Of a stretch of DNA of 64,000 nt, positions 12,243 through 27,200 are shown in pieces. A program made the position numbers and the translations under genes. The notes under the pieces were generated by a model. It was not told the origin of the DNA, made no database searches, and worked only from the letters and a program-made list of their open reading frames with translations. Numbering within the stretch: position 1 is the stretch's first letter; each line of letters starts with the position of its first letter. Origin of the DNA: Malurus cyaneus samueli (Eukaryota; Chordata; Aves; Passeriformes; Maluridae); assembly GCA_009741485.1 (NCBI GenBank), contig CM019236.1, positions 62,999,541 to 63,063,540 of the forward strand, written 5' to 3'.

Positions 12243-15200
12243 CTGAAAATGAAAACAAGCAGTGAGTGAAACTAATATTAAGATAGTAAAAAAATCAGAA
12301 GATCGTTTCCTTTGTTCAATTCCCACACTTTGCTCTCAGGAGATGTCCAAGTAAGGAAAGGACTCTTTTCCTCCAGTTCATTCCCTCCATCTACTGCTAA
12401 CTCTCTTGCTAGTCTTCATAAGGTATTTTACATGTACTAGATGGGATAAGGCAGCAAAATGTCTTAAACAGCCCATATCTTTGATAGATCATCTTCTGGC
12501 AATCCTGCTGAATCTACCCTAATCACACACTTCCCTAGAGGGAACTTTTCCCACTTTCTGACCTGCATCACCAATTCCTGTTTAAGCTAGAAAGGCTAGA
12601 CAGACGCCCTGAGGTCAATCAGGATTATTATTTTAATTAACCATGTTGCATACATCAGGAAGAACGATGCCAGCACACTCCACAGCAATACAGATGGATG
12701 ATGTGTCTTTATGTAAAAAGCATCAAGCTTGTTAAAACAGAAGGAAGAGAAACCTTGTGATCTTGTAGCAATTACTACCACTTAATGGATGGAATAGTTA
12801 TTTTCCAGACTACAATTTAAATCTAAGAAGTCTTGATATTCGGCTTTGGTCTGAAATACAGTAGGTTCACTTTGGATATTAAGAAGAAATTCTTTACTGT
12901 GAGGGTGGCAAGGCACTGGAAAAGGTTACCCAGAGAAGCTGTGGATGCCCAGCAATTACATCTGTCTGAATGTGTGCAACAACACTTCCCAAGTAAACTG
13001 TTAACTTCTTTCATATGGTTCCAAAAATGGAAGTAACTTAAGCACATGTACATCAGAAAGGTTTCAGCCCTCTGCAGAGCCCATTCCTCCCCTAAGAGTA
13101 ACTGCTCCTGTGCTTCATCACAGTATCTTTCTAACTTACATACACCCTGGGATCATTTCATTAGCTCTGTCATACTCAACAGGTAACACATGAAAGGCAG
13201 CCCACTGTCATGGAAAGCAGGTCAGGCTTGCAATGCCTGGTGATAAATCCAACAACATGCCTGATTTCCTTCCTAACCACTGTGCATTAAATTCTTTGCT
13301 TACTTAGTTTAACAACTAACAACCACAAAGAAGTTAGGCATGTTACAAAAAAAATAGGTACAATTCTAAGCAAGGAATACTAAAACAAAACCTGGACCTC
13401 TTCACAACACCTTTTGTTTTGCAAGTTTTTCTTGACTGTGAACAAGTTAGCTGCCACATCATCCAATACATTCAGCTACACATTTTAAAACCATTCTCAA
13501 CCAAAATCAACTAAGATAATTCAAGTCGACAATTTAAACCTTTATACTGAGCAACCACAATTCTATATAGGACTAACATAAATTTTTGTAAGAGAATTGT
13601 TACCTTTAAAAATAGTGCCAGATATGCCTGAGCAAGTTCAAAGTTGTACTTCTTGTTCAGCATCATCTCAATCATTCTCAGAAAGCTCAGCATCACCTCC
13701 ATCGAGCCACCACCTTCAGGGGCCAAATTCCGTAGCTCTATCTCAATATTCGATGGCCCCAAGCTTTTCAGCAAGTCAAGTGGAGCTTTATCTGTGTTAA
13801 AACATTGAGAATCCATTACCAGTAACATCTGCAGAATAGAATCCCATAGATCCTTCTTAAGTTAGGCTTATTCCAAAATGCATAAGCAATGAATATAAAT
13901 TTCAAGCTTTTACTGTTTTCTTACTTTTTTGTTTCCAACAAGATGTCTTCCAGTCTACAATTTACTGTCCCACCACAAACTAGAAGTACAGATGCACTTT
14001 ATTTGTAAGTTTACCTTGAAAAACACATATAACATCTCCATATTCACTTCACTTTTTTCCCCTTTTCTTTTAAGCAAAACAAAATTTTTTACTAACCATG
14101 TAACATTATAATTTCACATCTCCTGGCAGAAAGAATGTACATACTTGAGATTTCGAGCTGTTACTGTGAATACACTCTGAAAGAGAGCACTGCCTTTACT
14201 AGGCACCTTTGCTCTCACTGACATTAAGTGAAACTAGAAATCTTGCAGCACATCTGACGTAATTATTACTTTTGTAAAGTGAATTCTTCGTGCTTTTCCT
14301 GGAAACTGGGGACAATCTTTTCCATAGTTGAAATACATGCAATTTACAAACTTTCCTCCTCTTCACAAGTGTTCCTTCTCAGGATTTCTACACTCCTACC
14401 TGATGACCTATGAGGATTCCATCCATTTGCTTTAAAAATGAAGCAGCAAAAATATGTTTGGCTGCACATGCATCTGATAGTTAAAACATACTAAAAATGT
14501 ATCGTGATGAAGATTTCTTTTGTTAATAAGTTACTAAGAACACCAACTTCATGGTAACTAATGGTATTAGAAATTGGCTAATATTCCTTAGGTGGTATAA
14601 ATCAGTATTTGATTACTATAAAAATCATTAGCTAGTTTTAAATATAACCGTGATTTCAACAGTACTAAACAGATACATTGAACACTCTTTTTTATCACAT
14701 TAAACAAACCAAGTGTGGAACATATTGTGAAGCTGATACACCTAAAACATGGTTGCAGCTCAATCTGTGTTCCACAGTCCTGACTGTCAGGTGTGAAACC
14801 CCACTTCCATCCCAAGAGTAAACCACCATGGCTTCTAGCATGGTTCTGTTTATTCGTGTGGTTCAGCCACCTTTGGAAGAGATGGCTGTAACCCCTCAAG
14901 CACAGAGCCATGTTCCACATCAGCAGGTTCCCCAGCCAGGATCACCAGGCTCCCTGGATCGTGGCTGTGGCACAGACCCTGGAGCACACCTGTCTTAGGG
15001 CAGAAGTGGCCTGAGGCAGGTCCACATGTCCACTACCACAGTGCATCAGAGGCACTTACCCCCTGGTAGAGCCAGCCTCCAGATGCTTGGCAAGGTTTTT
15101 AAACACTCACCTCTTCTCTAGGTGGCTATGAAGCAGTTCAATACAATAGTGTCAATTGAAATACTAAAAATACACTGTAAGAACATGCCTCAGTTGTGAC

Positions 15201-18200
15201 AGATTAAGAAGTTTGGGACATAAAATGTTTTAAGAGGACTTGAGCAAGCTGGTCATCTCAAAAGAGTTTAAGCAGATTAATTCCCAACAGAACTGCTTTG
15301 TGGACAAATGTCTACTGTCCATTTACACTTCCAGCTCAGCTACATTAAAAATCATTTCCAAAAAACTGACTTTCACTGATTCTGTAGCAGCACAAAACAA
15401 ACGTGAAAAATAGCTGGCACGTTCCACAGGTCATTCAAATGATTGAATTTCAAAATGAACTGGATGTTCAAAGAAATCCAATACCTTAACATCTAGAATT
15501 TATTTCTTCTTAAGCTTTAAATTACACGGCAATGAATTAACACTGGAAGTTTGCTGAATGTCTGGTGAAGTAGCCCTTGAGAGGGGAACTTGCTAGGCAC
15601 ATTATGTTTTTCATGTTCCAGTGATTCACCAGACTATTCCCTACCAAATCAATCCCTTTCTTCCACCCTTTCCCTACAAATGACACACAGCACCTTTTCT
15701 GCGTGAGATCATCAGTTTTCAAAAAGACTCATGATCTTAGGAACATAACCTTCTTCCTTCATAAGGGTTTTTGGCAGAATTGGGTTCCACACAAGCTGCA
15801 GTACCAATGGATCTTTGATCTTAACTGGTTATCTGGGTATCAGATCACTCTCTCTTTGCTACTGTACTATGCACATTTTTTTCCTTGCAACTGTTACAAT
15901 TCTGATATCAGAAATCATATCCATGTAAAAATAAAAGCATCATCAACATTTTTAGTGAAATACTTTGTTAGCTTACATTCGTTGGTGCTCAGGGCTTCTT
16001 CAAGATGAATGCAGAAATCAGATTTCTGTGCCAGTACTCCAAGGTTTACTACCTTTGACTAGACCACAAAAACAGAACAGTATTTACATGAATATGCAAA
16101 CAAATTTTTACAACTCAAATAGATTACTTTCCTAATGACAGAATAAGACTCCAAGAAATAAAGCAATAATGTAGTGAGTAAAAACTAGTGCTTTAAAGGC
16201 TGGAGATTTAACTCAGCAGTAAAAGGCATTTAAAATTTCTTTAGAACACACTACATAAACACAATTGCACTGATTTTTGTTTTTACCTGTGCATCATTTT
16301 CCTCCTCTGGCGGAATGTATCGGGGTATAAGACCAGGAAGTGTTGGGATGAAGAAAGGCGCTGACTTTGGAACTTTTGGTGGCTCTCTTGGTTTATTTTT
16401 TTTCTGTTAGTTAGATATTTGAATTAAAATCATTATCATCATAGTAAGAACCCATGGAAATATTTTTGTCAAGAGTTTTATTTTTAAAATACTAAGAGAA
16501 CTCTTAAAGACTAACTGAAAAGCAAATATACAGGTAAAATATTTTACCACTAATTATGAAGCAACTATTTAGCAGATAAACAGCCCCTCTCCCAAATACC
16601 AGGAATTGTGAAAAGCACCATATAGACTTCTACTGACAAATATTGAAAAATTTGTCAAAAGCAGGATCAAGTTTTGAGAATAGGCAATGCATTTCATAGA
16701 AATAGGGCAGATATAGCTGGATGTATGGTATTTTTTGCACAGTTTCAGTACCTTGATAATATTGAGGTTGAGGAGATTTTTCCACCTTGATTCAGGTAGC
16801 AAAGAAAGGGTCACCAGCTGCTCTCCCAGTTGCGCAGGTGAGACATATTCTATCATTTCATCATATGGCTCTTCATCTCCTGATGCATCCACATCTTGCA
16901 GAAACAGATATCTTTGATGAAAACTGATACTCTACATTTATTTTTTAAAAAATCAAGCCCAACACTTTTGTTTTGCAATTTTTGAATAACAAAGGCGTAA
17001 TAGTTATAGACATAGGTGTAACATAACATAGAGCCGAAAAGCTACACAAACAATCTATATTAGCCTTACAAAATATTAAATTTAAATTACAAAAAAAATT
17101 ATAGCTAAGATGCAGAACCGAATAACCATAATTTTATAGACTAATAAGATTTGTCCACTTTGGCTGAGATTATAAAAGAGCAATTTGTAGAATTCTTTAA
17201 GAAAGAACAATGGACTACTGTATAAATATCTGCACAGTAATTTTAGTTCTAAGTCACAAAGTTGTAAAATCCTTGCACAATATTCATTACCTCGTCACAA
17301 CGTTTTCACAGGCTGAAGTGGCAGATAAAAATGAAGACAATCTCAACATTAAAGCACAACATCCCATAATAAGTCAAAATGTCAGTCAGCAGATTTTCTC
17401 TAGATCTCTGGCATGGTCTTGGCCAAACATCCCTCCCTTCTTTTTGTAAAATATTACTTGGCTAAAACAATGAATTGAATAGAAAAGCCTGAAACCACAA
17501 AGGAATGTAACCCATTAGGAGCCCTTAGTATCTAAACAGGAACTTTGCATTTGCTGAAGACAGGGAGTAGATTGAAGCATTCAGCCAGAATCAGCATAAA
17601 AACATTCAAAGTGTTGGGATGAATTCCCATCTCCCTAATTCAAGTATGTAAAACAAGTCTGTGCTTGCCAAAGCAGCCATCATAAAGGATATTCTAAAGG
17701 CCAATATCGAGGTGTGCTTTTCCTCCAGATGGAAATGCAAATATAGGCACTCCAAACTTGGGCAGACAAGATCTCCATCTAGAGGACTTCTAAAGCACAA
17801 TCACTCCTATTAATTTCACAAAAAATTCCACTTAGGTCTTTCTTTCACTGAGCACAGACACATGGCATGGCAGGTCAGCTGAACCCAATTCTCTTGCCAA
17901 CAAGACAACAGCAGTGAATCTATGGTACACAAGCAGGGAAACAAACTGTAAGGGGAAACTAAAAAATGCTTTTTTCATCTGAGGATTACCTTGCATGGGG
18001 CAGGTGCTGGGGAGTGCCACCAAAGAAGGCTCATAATCGGCAGGAAGCGGCCGTAATGACACAAGAGAATACAAAGCACGGTTTGACCTGAAGAAATGAC
18101 AAACATCTTCAGATGAATTCAGGGAACAAGTACTTCAGAAATAATTGGTACTGCAGTCTAATATTGCTGCACTATGGCAATTCACCAGGCCCTACTCATG

Positions 18201-21200
18201 ATTAGTTTTTCTCATCTACTAGATAAGGAGGAAATGACATGTGGCAACAGACTCACCTGAATGTCTGAAATATGTTATGCTCAATAATAATTGCCAAGAA
18301 CACAATAACAATGGGCTGCAGGACCTCAGTGCTCTTGAAGTGAGAGGCCCAGAACTCACTTGAAGGGTGACCTCACCAGCACCTAGTACAGGGGCAATAA
18401 TTGCCTTGGTCCTGCTGACCAAAAACATATTTGAAGGGTGACCTCACCAGTGCCCAGTACAGGGGCAATAATTGCCCTGGTCCTGCTGGCCAAAAACATA
18501 TTTACCTGTGCCAGCGCTCTACCACCCTCACAATCAACCATTTCTTTCTAGTGTCTAATCTAAACCCATCTTCTTTCCATTTGAAGCTATTCCCCCTTGT
18601 CCAAAGCCCCTCCCCAGCTCTCCTGGAGCCCCTTTGGGCACTGGAAGGGGCTTCTAAGCTCTCCCCAGAGCCTTCTCTAAGATGAACATTATGCACAACA
18701 CATTATGCAAACATAAATGGCTCATCCTGCTTTCACAGAATTTTAGGATAGTACTCTTAGCAAATTTTCTTCAGGTTTAAAAAATGCACACAAGTAATTC
18801 TGGTGAATTGTTTTTTTTGTCAATATGAACTACAGCTAGGTAAGAACATCTGTCACTATTCACAAGGAAGCACTTTTAACCACAGGAAGGCCTGACAATT
18901 GAACAGTCCTCAGGCAAAACTGCAACAAACACAAATAACCTGAATTAATCTGTCAACTGAAAGGGAAAAAAACCCAAACCACTTCTAACAGTGTGTTAGT
19001 TCAGTACCAGATCTGAGCATTCATTGGCTTAAAAGCTGTATTAGGAGGAAATTTAATTAAACATGTTTTACCTCTGTACTCATTTACCAACAGAAAACAG
19101 AAATAATCACCACTTTCAAATACTGCTCAAAAGTCTCAGAGACAACAGAAATACAAGAAAAGCACTTCTGAAAGAAACACTATTTGAACAAAGACATTTC
19201 AAACGGGCTGAAAAAATGCAGTCTAAGAAAAGCTTGAGGAATTCCTAAGACTAAGAAACATTTAGGAAAAAAGAGGCCATTTAAGTATCAGAATAGATAC
19301 TCTAACTGCAGAAATTCTGTGATTTATGAACCAGAACAATTCAGAACACACAAGTGACACACTTGCATGATCCACTGTGAGTAGTCTTCTCAGCCAAACT
19401 TTATTCTGGGAGAAGTAGGCAAGTACACACAAGAAGTTCAGGAGCCTAGGAAAAACAAGTTGAAAAGTAACTTTGCGTTCTGCCAGTGCATTCTTTCAAC
19501 AGCACATCAGATGCTTTTTTTTCCCAGTGATTTAAGGTAATGATGTGCAGTGTGCAGCTCTGGTGGTTGTGCCTGGAACTGAAAAGTTTCATTTGGGTTG
19601 ATTGTTGATGTGGTTTGGTAAATAATTTTGTATACTCTAAAAGTTCTCATTTTCCTAACAAAAGTCCTTTGCATCTCAGCAAAGGACTCTCACTTGGCCT
19701 GCTTTTGCATGGTGAGTGACACTAGTCTAAAATAGGACAGGATGGATGTTAAGTGTCTTCTTTCCAGTACAGATGGGAAGGAAATTAGGACTCAGCTCCT
19801 CATCTGTCCAACGCTCTCTCTTTCCCAGAGTAATATACCTATAAAAAACTGCAGCATTAATTATTAACCAGTTTATTCTTTCATTTCTTTAATAACAAAA
19901 CACTTTGCGGTAAGAATCTGTTCATAGTGTTTTTTAAAAGCAGTCTGGGAGTAGTTCTTTTTTGCACCTAACAAAACTAAATATTTTATCTCTTGTGTCT
20001 GAAATTTGGGTCAAACTGAAATTTAGGCATGTACATAAGATACCCTTGTTTTAAATGTAGTTAGGTTGAATTATTCTTCCAGTAAATAAAGGCAAGGTTT
20101 TCCCATAACTATAGGCAGAGGTGTATGTTGACAAGAAGGAACAGCTTTTAATAAAAGGCCTGATGCTTGCTTACCTCTGTGGCTCATAAATAGAAAAAAC
20201 ATCTCATGAACTGTGTGTTCTAAAGCCTCAGCTTTGAAACTATTCTTATAGAAAGATGGAAAACATCTTTCTAGAAACATACATGGTGAAAATTACCAAC
20301 TGACTTTAATAAATGGTCTGATAGCTATCAGCTGGACATTTGTTTTTACTTGGGAGTGGTGCTTAACAATCCTTATGTAGTGTAAGTCTTCCTAGTGTGT
20401 GTTTTTAATGTAGAGCTTTCAAAAACTGGGGAAAAATTAGATTCATGAAAAGAAAATTATAAGCAGGAGCCCTGGCATTATGCAGAGTTTTCTGGTTTTC
20501 TTTCAGCTTAGACAAATTAAAGAATCAGGGACATGAGCTGATTGGTCATAGCTTGGATGGAGCACTTGAGACAGAATAGCTAAGAGACTTACAAAATGTG
20601 AGCTCAGGAGTTTTATACTTTCCATTGTCTCAGTTTTGGAGTTAGGCAGGAAGCATAAAGGTAGAGGTCTTCAGCCCCCCAGGCAGGATTCAGGTAGCTT
20701 TTTTTGTTAAAATTACAAGCATGTCTTATTTCCTGTAGCAGATTGATCCCTCCTTCCCCCAAGTCTGTAATTTTAATAATGAGTTAAGTTCGGTAAGTGG
20801 AAAAATTTAATCTCTTGTTAAATTTGTTTTAGAGTTCTTTGTGGTTGATTTATTGAACAGAATTTCTCAGTTGCAGATAAGAATTATGATAAAAAGATGG
20901 ATTTGAAAATAAGGGAAAGTTTCTAAGGTGAATTTTTCTAGTCATTGTGCATTTTTCTAGTCACTGTGTGCAAAATGTATGATACAAGTTTGGGGTTTAT
21001 AGGTTTAGTGTTTATGTATTTTGTGTTGAAAGGGATGAATGATTTTTCTCTTACCTGAATATTTGCAACGTGTCTAGGAACATCCAGAGGGAATAAAACA
21101 TTCAGTTCAGGGGAAAAAAAAATGCTTTTATTTTTGTCAAGATCCGTCAAATTATCACAGGAGTGCTCAGTATTTAAGAAAACACATGCCCACAAGATTC

Positions 21201-24200
21201 TAAATTTTAAACTGCTTTGTTGCATCAATATTTTTGCTATGGTTAGCGAACAGGAGGGGGCTGCAGAGCTGTAAACAGGAACAAAGTATTCCCGCTCTTT
21301 TTTTTTTTGTTTCTCTGGTGAACTAGTTGTCAAATTCAACTTAAAATTTGAAATAACTGAAATTTATGTTTCAGCAAGTGACAAGCAATGCTGTGACCCT
21401 GGTCTTGAGTGGAAGTCTGCTAGGAAGTGCATCATCCAGAACTTAAGTTTCTCATTGTTGCAATAGTCACATAATGACTATTTTAACTGTTTTTTTCTTA
21501 TTTCTTCAATTTCCTACAATCATGAAAAAAATTATCAAGGAATGGTTTATCAGGCTGAAGATGCCAAAACTGTTGCAGATGATGAAAGTTTGCATTTTAC
21601 AGTTCATACTTTGGTTTGGAAACATCAGGTCCAGGTGTATATGAAGTGTGCTCAGAAAGGGAATTGTCAGTCAGAGCAGCTGGGGATGACTGGAAGCACA
21701 GAAGTTATGGCCTGAGGAGGTCAGTGTTAGGCATAACCAGCTGAATGGTTCTTCACAATTCCTCAGACTGTGGTATCTAAAAAGGTGTCTTCATCTGTTT
21801 TTAGACAATTTTGTAGAGATAAGTGGTTTGTTGCACAGTGCTGTTCACTTGCAACATTTATATAAAATATATGAATGCTTCTGCTATCCTGGCTTGTGGC
21901 CATACTTCCAGTGGCCTGGTTGCATTCAGCTGTAATTCAGGTATGTGTAGATAAACAAGTTTATCTTGCTGATAATTTCTCTGTTGTGTTTTTTCTCCGT
22001 AGCCTCATAGATAGTTTTTTGGTAGACTCTGCAGCTGTGAGCCTCACTATGTCCCTACGGGAGATTTCTGGCTTCAGCACATGTGGATGATCTTGGAATT
22101 TATTTGTGGTGAGTATAATACATCTGTTTCTGCACAAGATTTGGAGAAAAAGTTAGAGAAAGAGGATGGGAAAGAGTTCTTTTCATCACCTTTTTTGCAA
22201 GTAGAGAATTGCCCTGTGAAGTATCATCTCCAGTATTTTGTGTTTTCTGGTTCTAATTAATCCAAGNNNNNNNNNNNNNNNNNNNNNNNNNTTGTGCCTG
22301 GAGTTTCCATGTAGTGTGAGTGTGAATTCGTTCCTTGTCTGGAAGCAGCACTGCATGTAAAGGGCAAGAGACTGCTCAAGGTGGATTGCACTGCGATGTG
22401 CTGAAGTGCTCATAAATCGTACAGATTTTTGTGTTGGAAGAAAGATCTAGTCGACTGTCTTGATGTGGAAAGGAACTTTTCTCACTGGATCAGATTACTC
22501 AGAGCCCCAGCTTGGCCTTGAACACCGCCAGGGATGGTCATGCACAATTTGTTTATGCAGCCTGTTCCAGTGCCTCACCACCCTCATTGTAAAAATATTC
22601 GGCCTATATCTAATCAAAAACTTTTCAACAGATCTTCAGTATCTACAGTGTTACTCTGTACTCCCAGAAAAGGAGACATAGTGCTAGCACTGGACACAAT
22701 TAAAATTGTGGGCACAGCTGCTGTAACATGTGCAACTCTGAGTATCACATCTGGTGACAGATAATCATGCCAGAAGGCTTTTTGCCATTCATCAGGCAGG
22801 GGATTATTACTTCTGCTACTTGTTTATAAACTGACTCACCATCCAGAGGGAAGGTCCCAAGTCTTAATGGAACAGTCCATTGATGAAGTTATCAACCAAC
22901 GACCATCAGGACTGAAAGTCTAAAACAAAATAATAAATTTCATGGCACGACAAACAAGCCAGTCCCCACAGGAGACTCTGTCAAGATTATACTGCTCCCT
23001 AAAACCAGGATGAAATGGCCTGGCCATAAACCAAAACTGACAACATGCTACTGAAAGTGAGAAAAATCAAAACTAGAAGGTTTTTAAGAATAGGTTCAAA
23101 TGTAAGACACAGGATATATCTCACTGTCAGTCAAATCACCTTGGTCCTCACTTTTATGTTAATGATGAAAACTTATTCCTCAGCATAAAATTGAATAACT
23201 CAAGTAAATACTGATTTAGTAGCATTCAAAAATATATGTAAAGCTAAAAACTATTCAAGTTTTTAAACACTACAATGGACTAGTATACAAGATGTAAATA
23301 AGGAATTATAAGAGTGCTGCATAATCTCTTCTGTCTTCAGCTTGCTCATCTTTTCTATATACACAGCTGAGACTACTGTACAATTTTGCTCCTCAATATA
23401 GCTTTCATTATTCCCAATGCTTTGTTTTGCTTGACCCCTCAAAATCAGCTTGCTGCAAAGTTACAGTAAAATCACAAAGCACATTAAAAAATTGATGGCA
23501 ATTTGACCACTTTACAATTTAAAACTAACATGGCTTAAAGTGCTGTGGAGCTGAACTACAGCTTTAAGGGTCACAGCTGAACATTAACACGAACAGAGAA
23601 ATCCACCATCTGTGAAACATGTTAAGTATTGTCTGTCACCTTTCACAGAGAATAAATTAAAAATTACCATATCATTAATGCGACCATGGTGTCCTGAGAA
23701 CGTCCTGACAATCTTTCTGGTTTCTATGTCCAAAACACTAATAGTGAAGTCATCAAAGGCAATTCCCAGAATACCACTGCCAAGAAACATCAACACATAT
23801 GACAGGGAATACTCAAGAGAAAAAAAAAAATAAAAACATTGCTCCTAACATTGCTCCAGGTATCTTTTGTCCTAAAATAATCTGACAATCAATGTTACAT
23901 TCCTTCAGACTAATAAAATACTTTGTCACGCAGTGTCTACTAGTCAGCTGTATTTCAAAGCATCAGAAATATAAACTTATTTAGAATACTGGCTGCCACT
24001 CTACACCAAACAATATGTACATGAAATTACTTCATGAATTACCTGTCTCTGTGAAGCAGAATTCCACTTGGTGAAGAAGAAAGTTCAGTGCAGTAAACTA
24101 GATCTTTTGTTTTGAATTTCCAAAATTTAATTAATCCTTCGCTACCAGCTGTGATTACTAGCTGGTTCAATCCATCCACTGCTAGCCCTCTAACAGCCCC

Positions 24201-27200
24201 TTCATGTGCTGCAAACCAAGAGAAAGGAGAATATTATTTCAGATTTTAAAATAAGCACAGAAATCAGCTGAATGCCAAACACCATTCTGTTTGTCTTTGC
24301 CTGACTACAAGGAATGAGCAGCAAGAATATGACAAACAATTCAAACATCGACAAGATGCTCCAATATTCTAAGCTTTTTCTTCTCTACAGAAACCAAACA
24401 GCTTTCAAGTAAACACCTAGAATAAAGTAAGAAGTTCAACTGAAGCTGAGTGTTAGCTCTTATTTCTGCTTTCAGTTTGGGAAACCTTTTGTGACTGAGA
24501 TTTGAGGGACTTCTTGAATAACTTCAGGAATGCCTCCAAGAGGCCTGACCACTCCCAGACAAAATTTACAGCTTCAGCTCAGGCACAAAGTCTGGAAGTT
24601 TTCCTTTGCTACTTCACACTGTGTAAAGACAAGCTCCTCTGGTTTGGGATCAATTTTATTAATCTATGCCTACAGCTACTGGCCACTAAGCAAAATTAGA
24701 AAATTTATTCCACTATCAGCCAATTTCTCTTTATAAAGAGATCACTTCAGGTTTGCTGAGCTAAATGGCCTTTGGAAAAGTACGTCTTAGGGACTCAGCA
24801 GGACTCTTTCCTCATTTCTACAACAAAAAAATCAGAGCACAAGTGCCAAAAAAAAATGCATAAGGATATATGACATGAAATACATATTTGTAAGCAACCA
24901 TTAAAAGGAAATGTCAGAACACTGTCACATTATGTCTTAGGTTTGCAGCTGGGTAATTACAACTGATACCATATGCAAAGAACTGGACTTTCTTAGGACT
25001 TCACTTTCATTCACATGAAACATTCTCTCATTTCTAAGCAGGGAGCACAAAAGAGATAGAGACATTTATCTAAGAGATACAGCCTCATAAAACAAAAAGT
25101 CAACAACTGGAAATGTGATTATCTCAATAAAGGGAGTGGAGAGCAGAAGATCTCATTTTAGTGCTAACCATCTTGGTAACTGACAATTTTGAGTTAAATA
25201 AAACCAAGAATATGCTGACTTCTGAGCTGTTGCAACTATCAAGGATCCTGTCCTTCAAATCAGGGTTCTGACTGCAAGATAGGACAGCGCAGCGTAATCA
25301 GAAAAACTGGGATGTATCCCAAATTCAGCTCAGAACCTAAGTTAAATTTTCAAGATGACAGAACACCAGGTGACTGCTGCTCTGTCATGAGCGAGTATTT
25401 TGGAACTTCAGGAGTTCTTACCTTTGTCTTTGCCGTACTGCCCTCTGTGGATGCCAGACTGCATGTTATACACATCTACCTGTCCTGTTGACAACCCAAT
25501 CACAGCAAAGTTGCCACACGAGGTTATGTCAACTGCCTTTCAAGGGAATTGAAAAAAATAATCAATAAACAAAGCACCTTCGAAAACAATACTTTAGGTG
25601 TTTATCCATTAGCAAAGTTTTTAGGAAGTACACAGCATATTAACAATACAAAACAGTAACATGTTGAGGAAACCTGCACAGAACAAATTACATCTCAAAA
25701 AAGAAGAGTGAGAAGCTATTAGAATATAATCAACATGTAATAAATATGGCAATGCATGGTTATGAAAGACAATGAAATCCTAGCTTAGTCACATCCTTCA
25801 ATCCATAGGTAAAATTAGCAGCAATGTAACTTAAATATTTGAGATACCTACAAATTCAGTGCTTAAGATAAAGTGGAACACGGCAACTGCATGCCTCTTT
25901 CAATGCCCACGTTACCAATACCCTCCCAAATTAGTATGAGTTCATACAGTTTAAATAGCAAAAAACAAGAGACAATGGTCTAAACATCTTTGGAAAGATA
26001 TAGGACAAAGAATCTATCAGTCAAAAGAAAACTGGGTGTTTACAATTCAATTTAACTTATCTGCCACTTAACTACCAAGCACAAAGTCAGAAAAACCATT
26101 TACCACAAGACACGGGACTGCATGAACACACATCACATGAGGTGTGCCATAACAGTTCCTGGTTTAAGAAGCTGGTAAACCTCAGCAAACATTGGTATCT
26201 CCTTCACTGTTTGATAAAATGTCAAGTGTCCAGCTTAAGTTGTAAAGCATTTTAGAGGTAATACCCTGCACTGCAATTTGGAAACATACTTTACTGCATT
26301 GCCAAAAAAAAGCCCAGTGTCTCAGCAATCTGCACTGTCAGAGCAAGTTAATCATCACAGGCATACAGACAACTCTGCATCACTGGGATAGAATAAAGCT
26401 AACACCAACCACCTCTCTGAGCCAGGAGATTAGTGCACTTAACCTGAATGTTTAAGCAAAAAATTAAAAAGCACATTTTTTTAAGACCATAAGCATAACA
26501 AACCAGCTCACTGGACACACAGAGCTGGCTGAAAGCACTTTGCAAAGCAACTAAAACACGTCTAGACACGTCTCTCTTTCATTCTAAACATAATTTCTGT
26601 ACTGACAGAAATCAAAATAGCTCATAAATCAAAATTCAGCGTAAATTTGAAGAGATGTTATCCAAATAAACTTACTGTTGCATATATATCAATAGGTTTG
26701 TGTTTGCTAAATTCTTCTGGTCTCAGTTTGTGAGCTCCCATGGAGGTTTTCTGATAGTTCCAGGTGGTACAGGTTATATACCCTTGGTGGCAGGCAATAA
26801 TACCATCCCAGTCACTCTGATGTGCCACTTCTGCGAGATAATACACAATTGCTTTCAGAAACAGTAATTCTACAGTCAAACAAGCTTTTCTGATATTTTA
26901 AAATACCTTTAGAGAGAAAAGTTCATATTTAGTGTTCTTCCTGAACAGTCGAACAGCTACCACTCAGAAAAAACACTGGGCAAACTATGCAAGTTGTGCA
27001 TATATAGTGTAACTAAAATGCTAACAGCAAAACCACAAGCATTGTTTTGTACATTGTGCTTTGTGTCTTTGCATATTTTAGCCTCTGCAGCTTGAAATGT
27101 GTATTTCAATGTAATTGTTTTAAACTGGTTTAAACCGTTTAGACTGCTCTAAACGACACACATGCAGCTGAGTGTTTTTAACTTTTTTCTCAGCTGTCAA

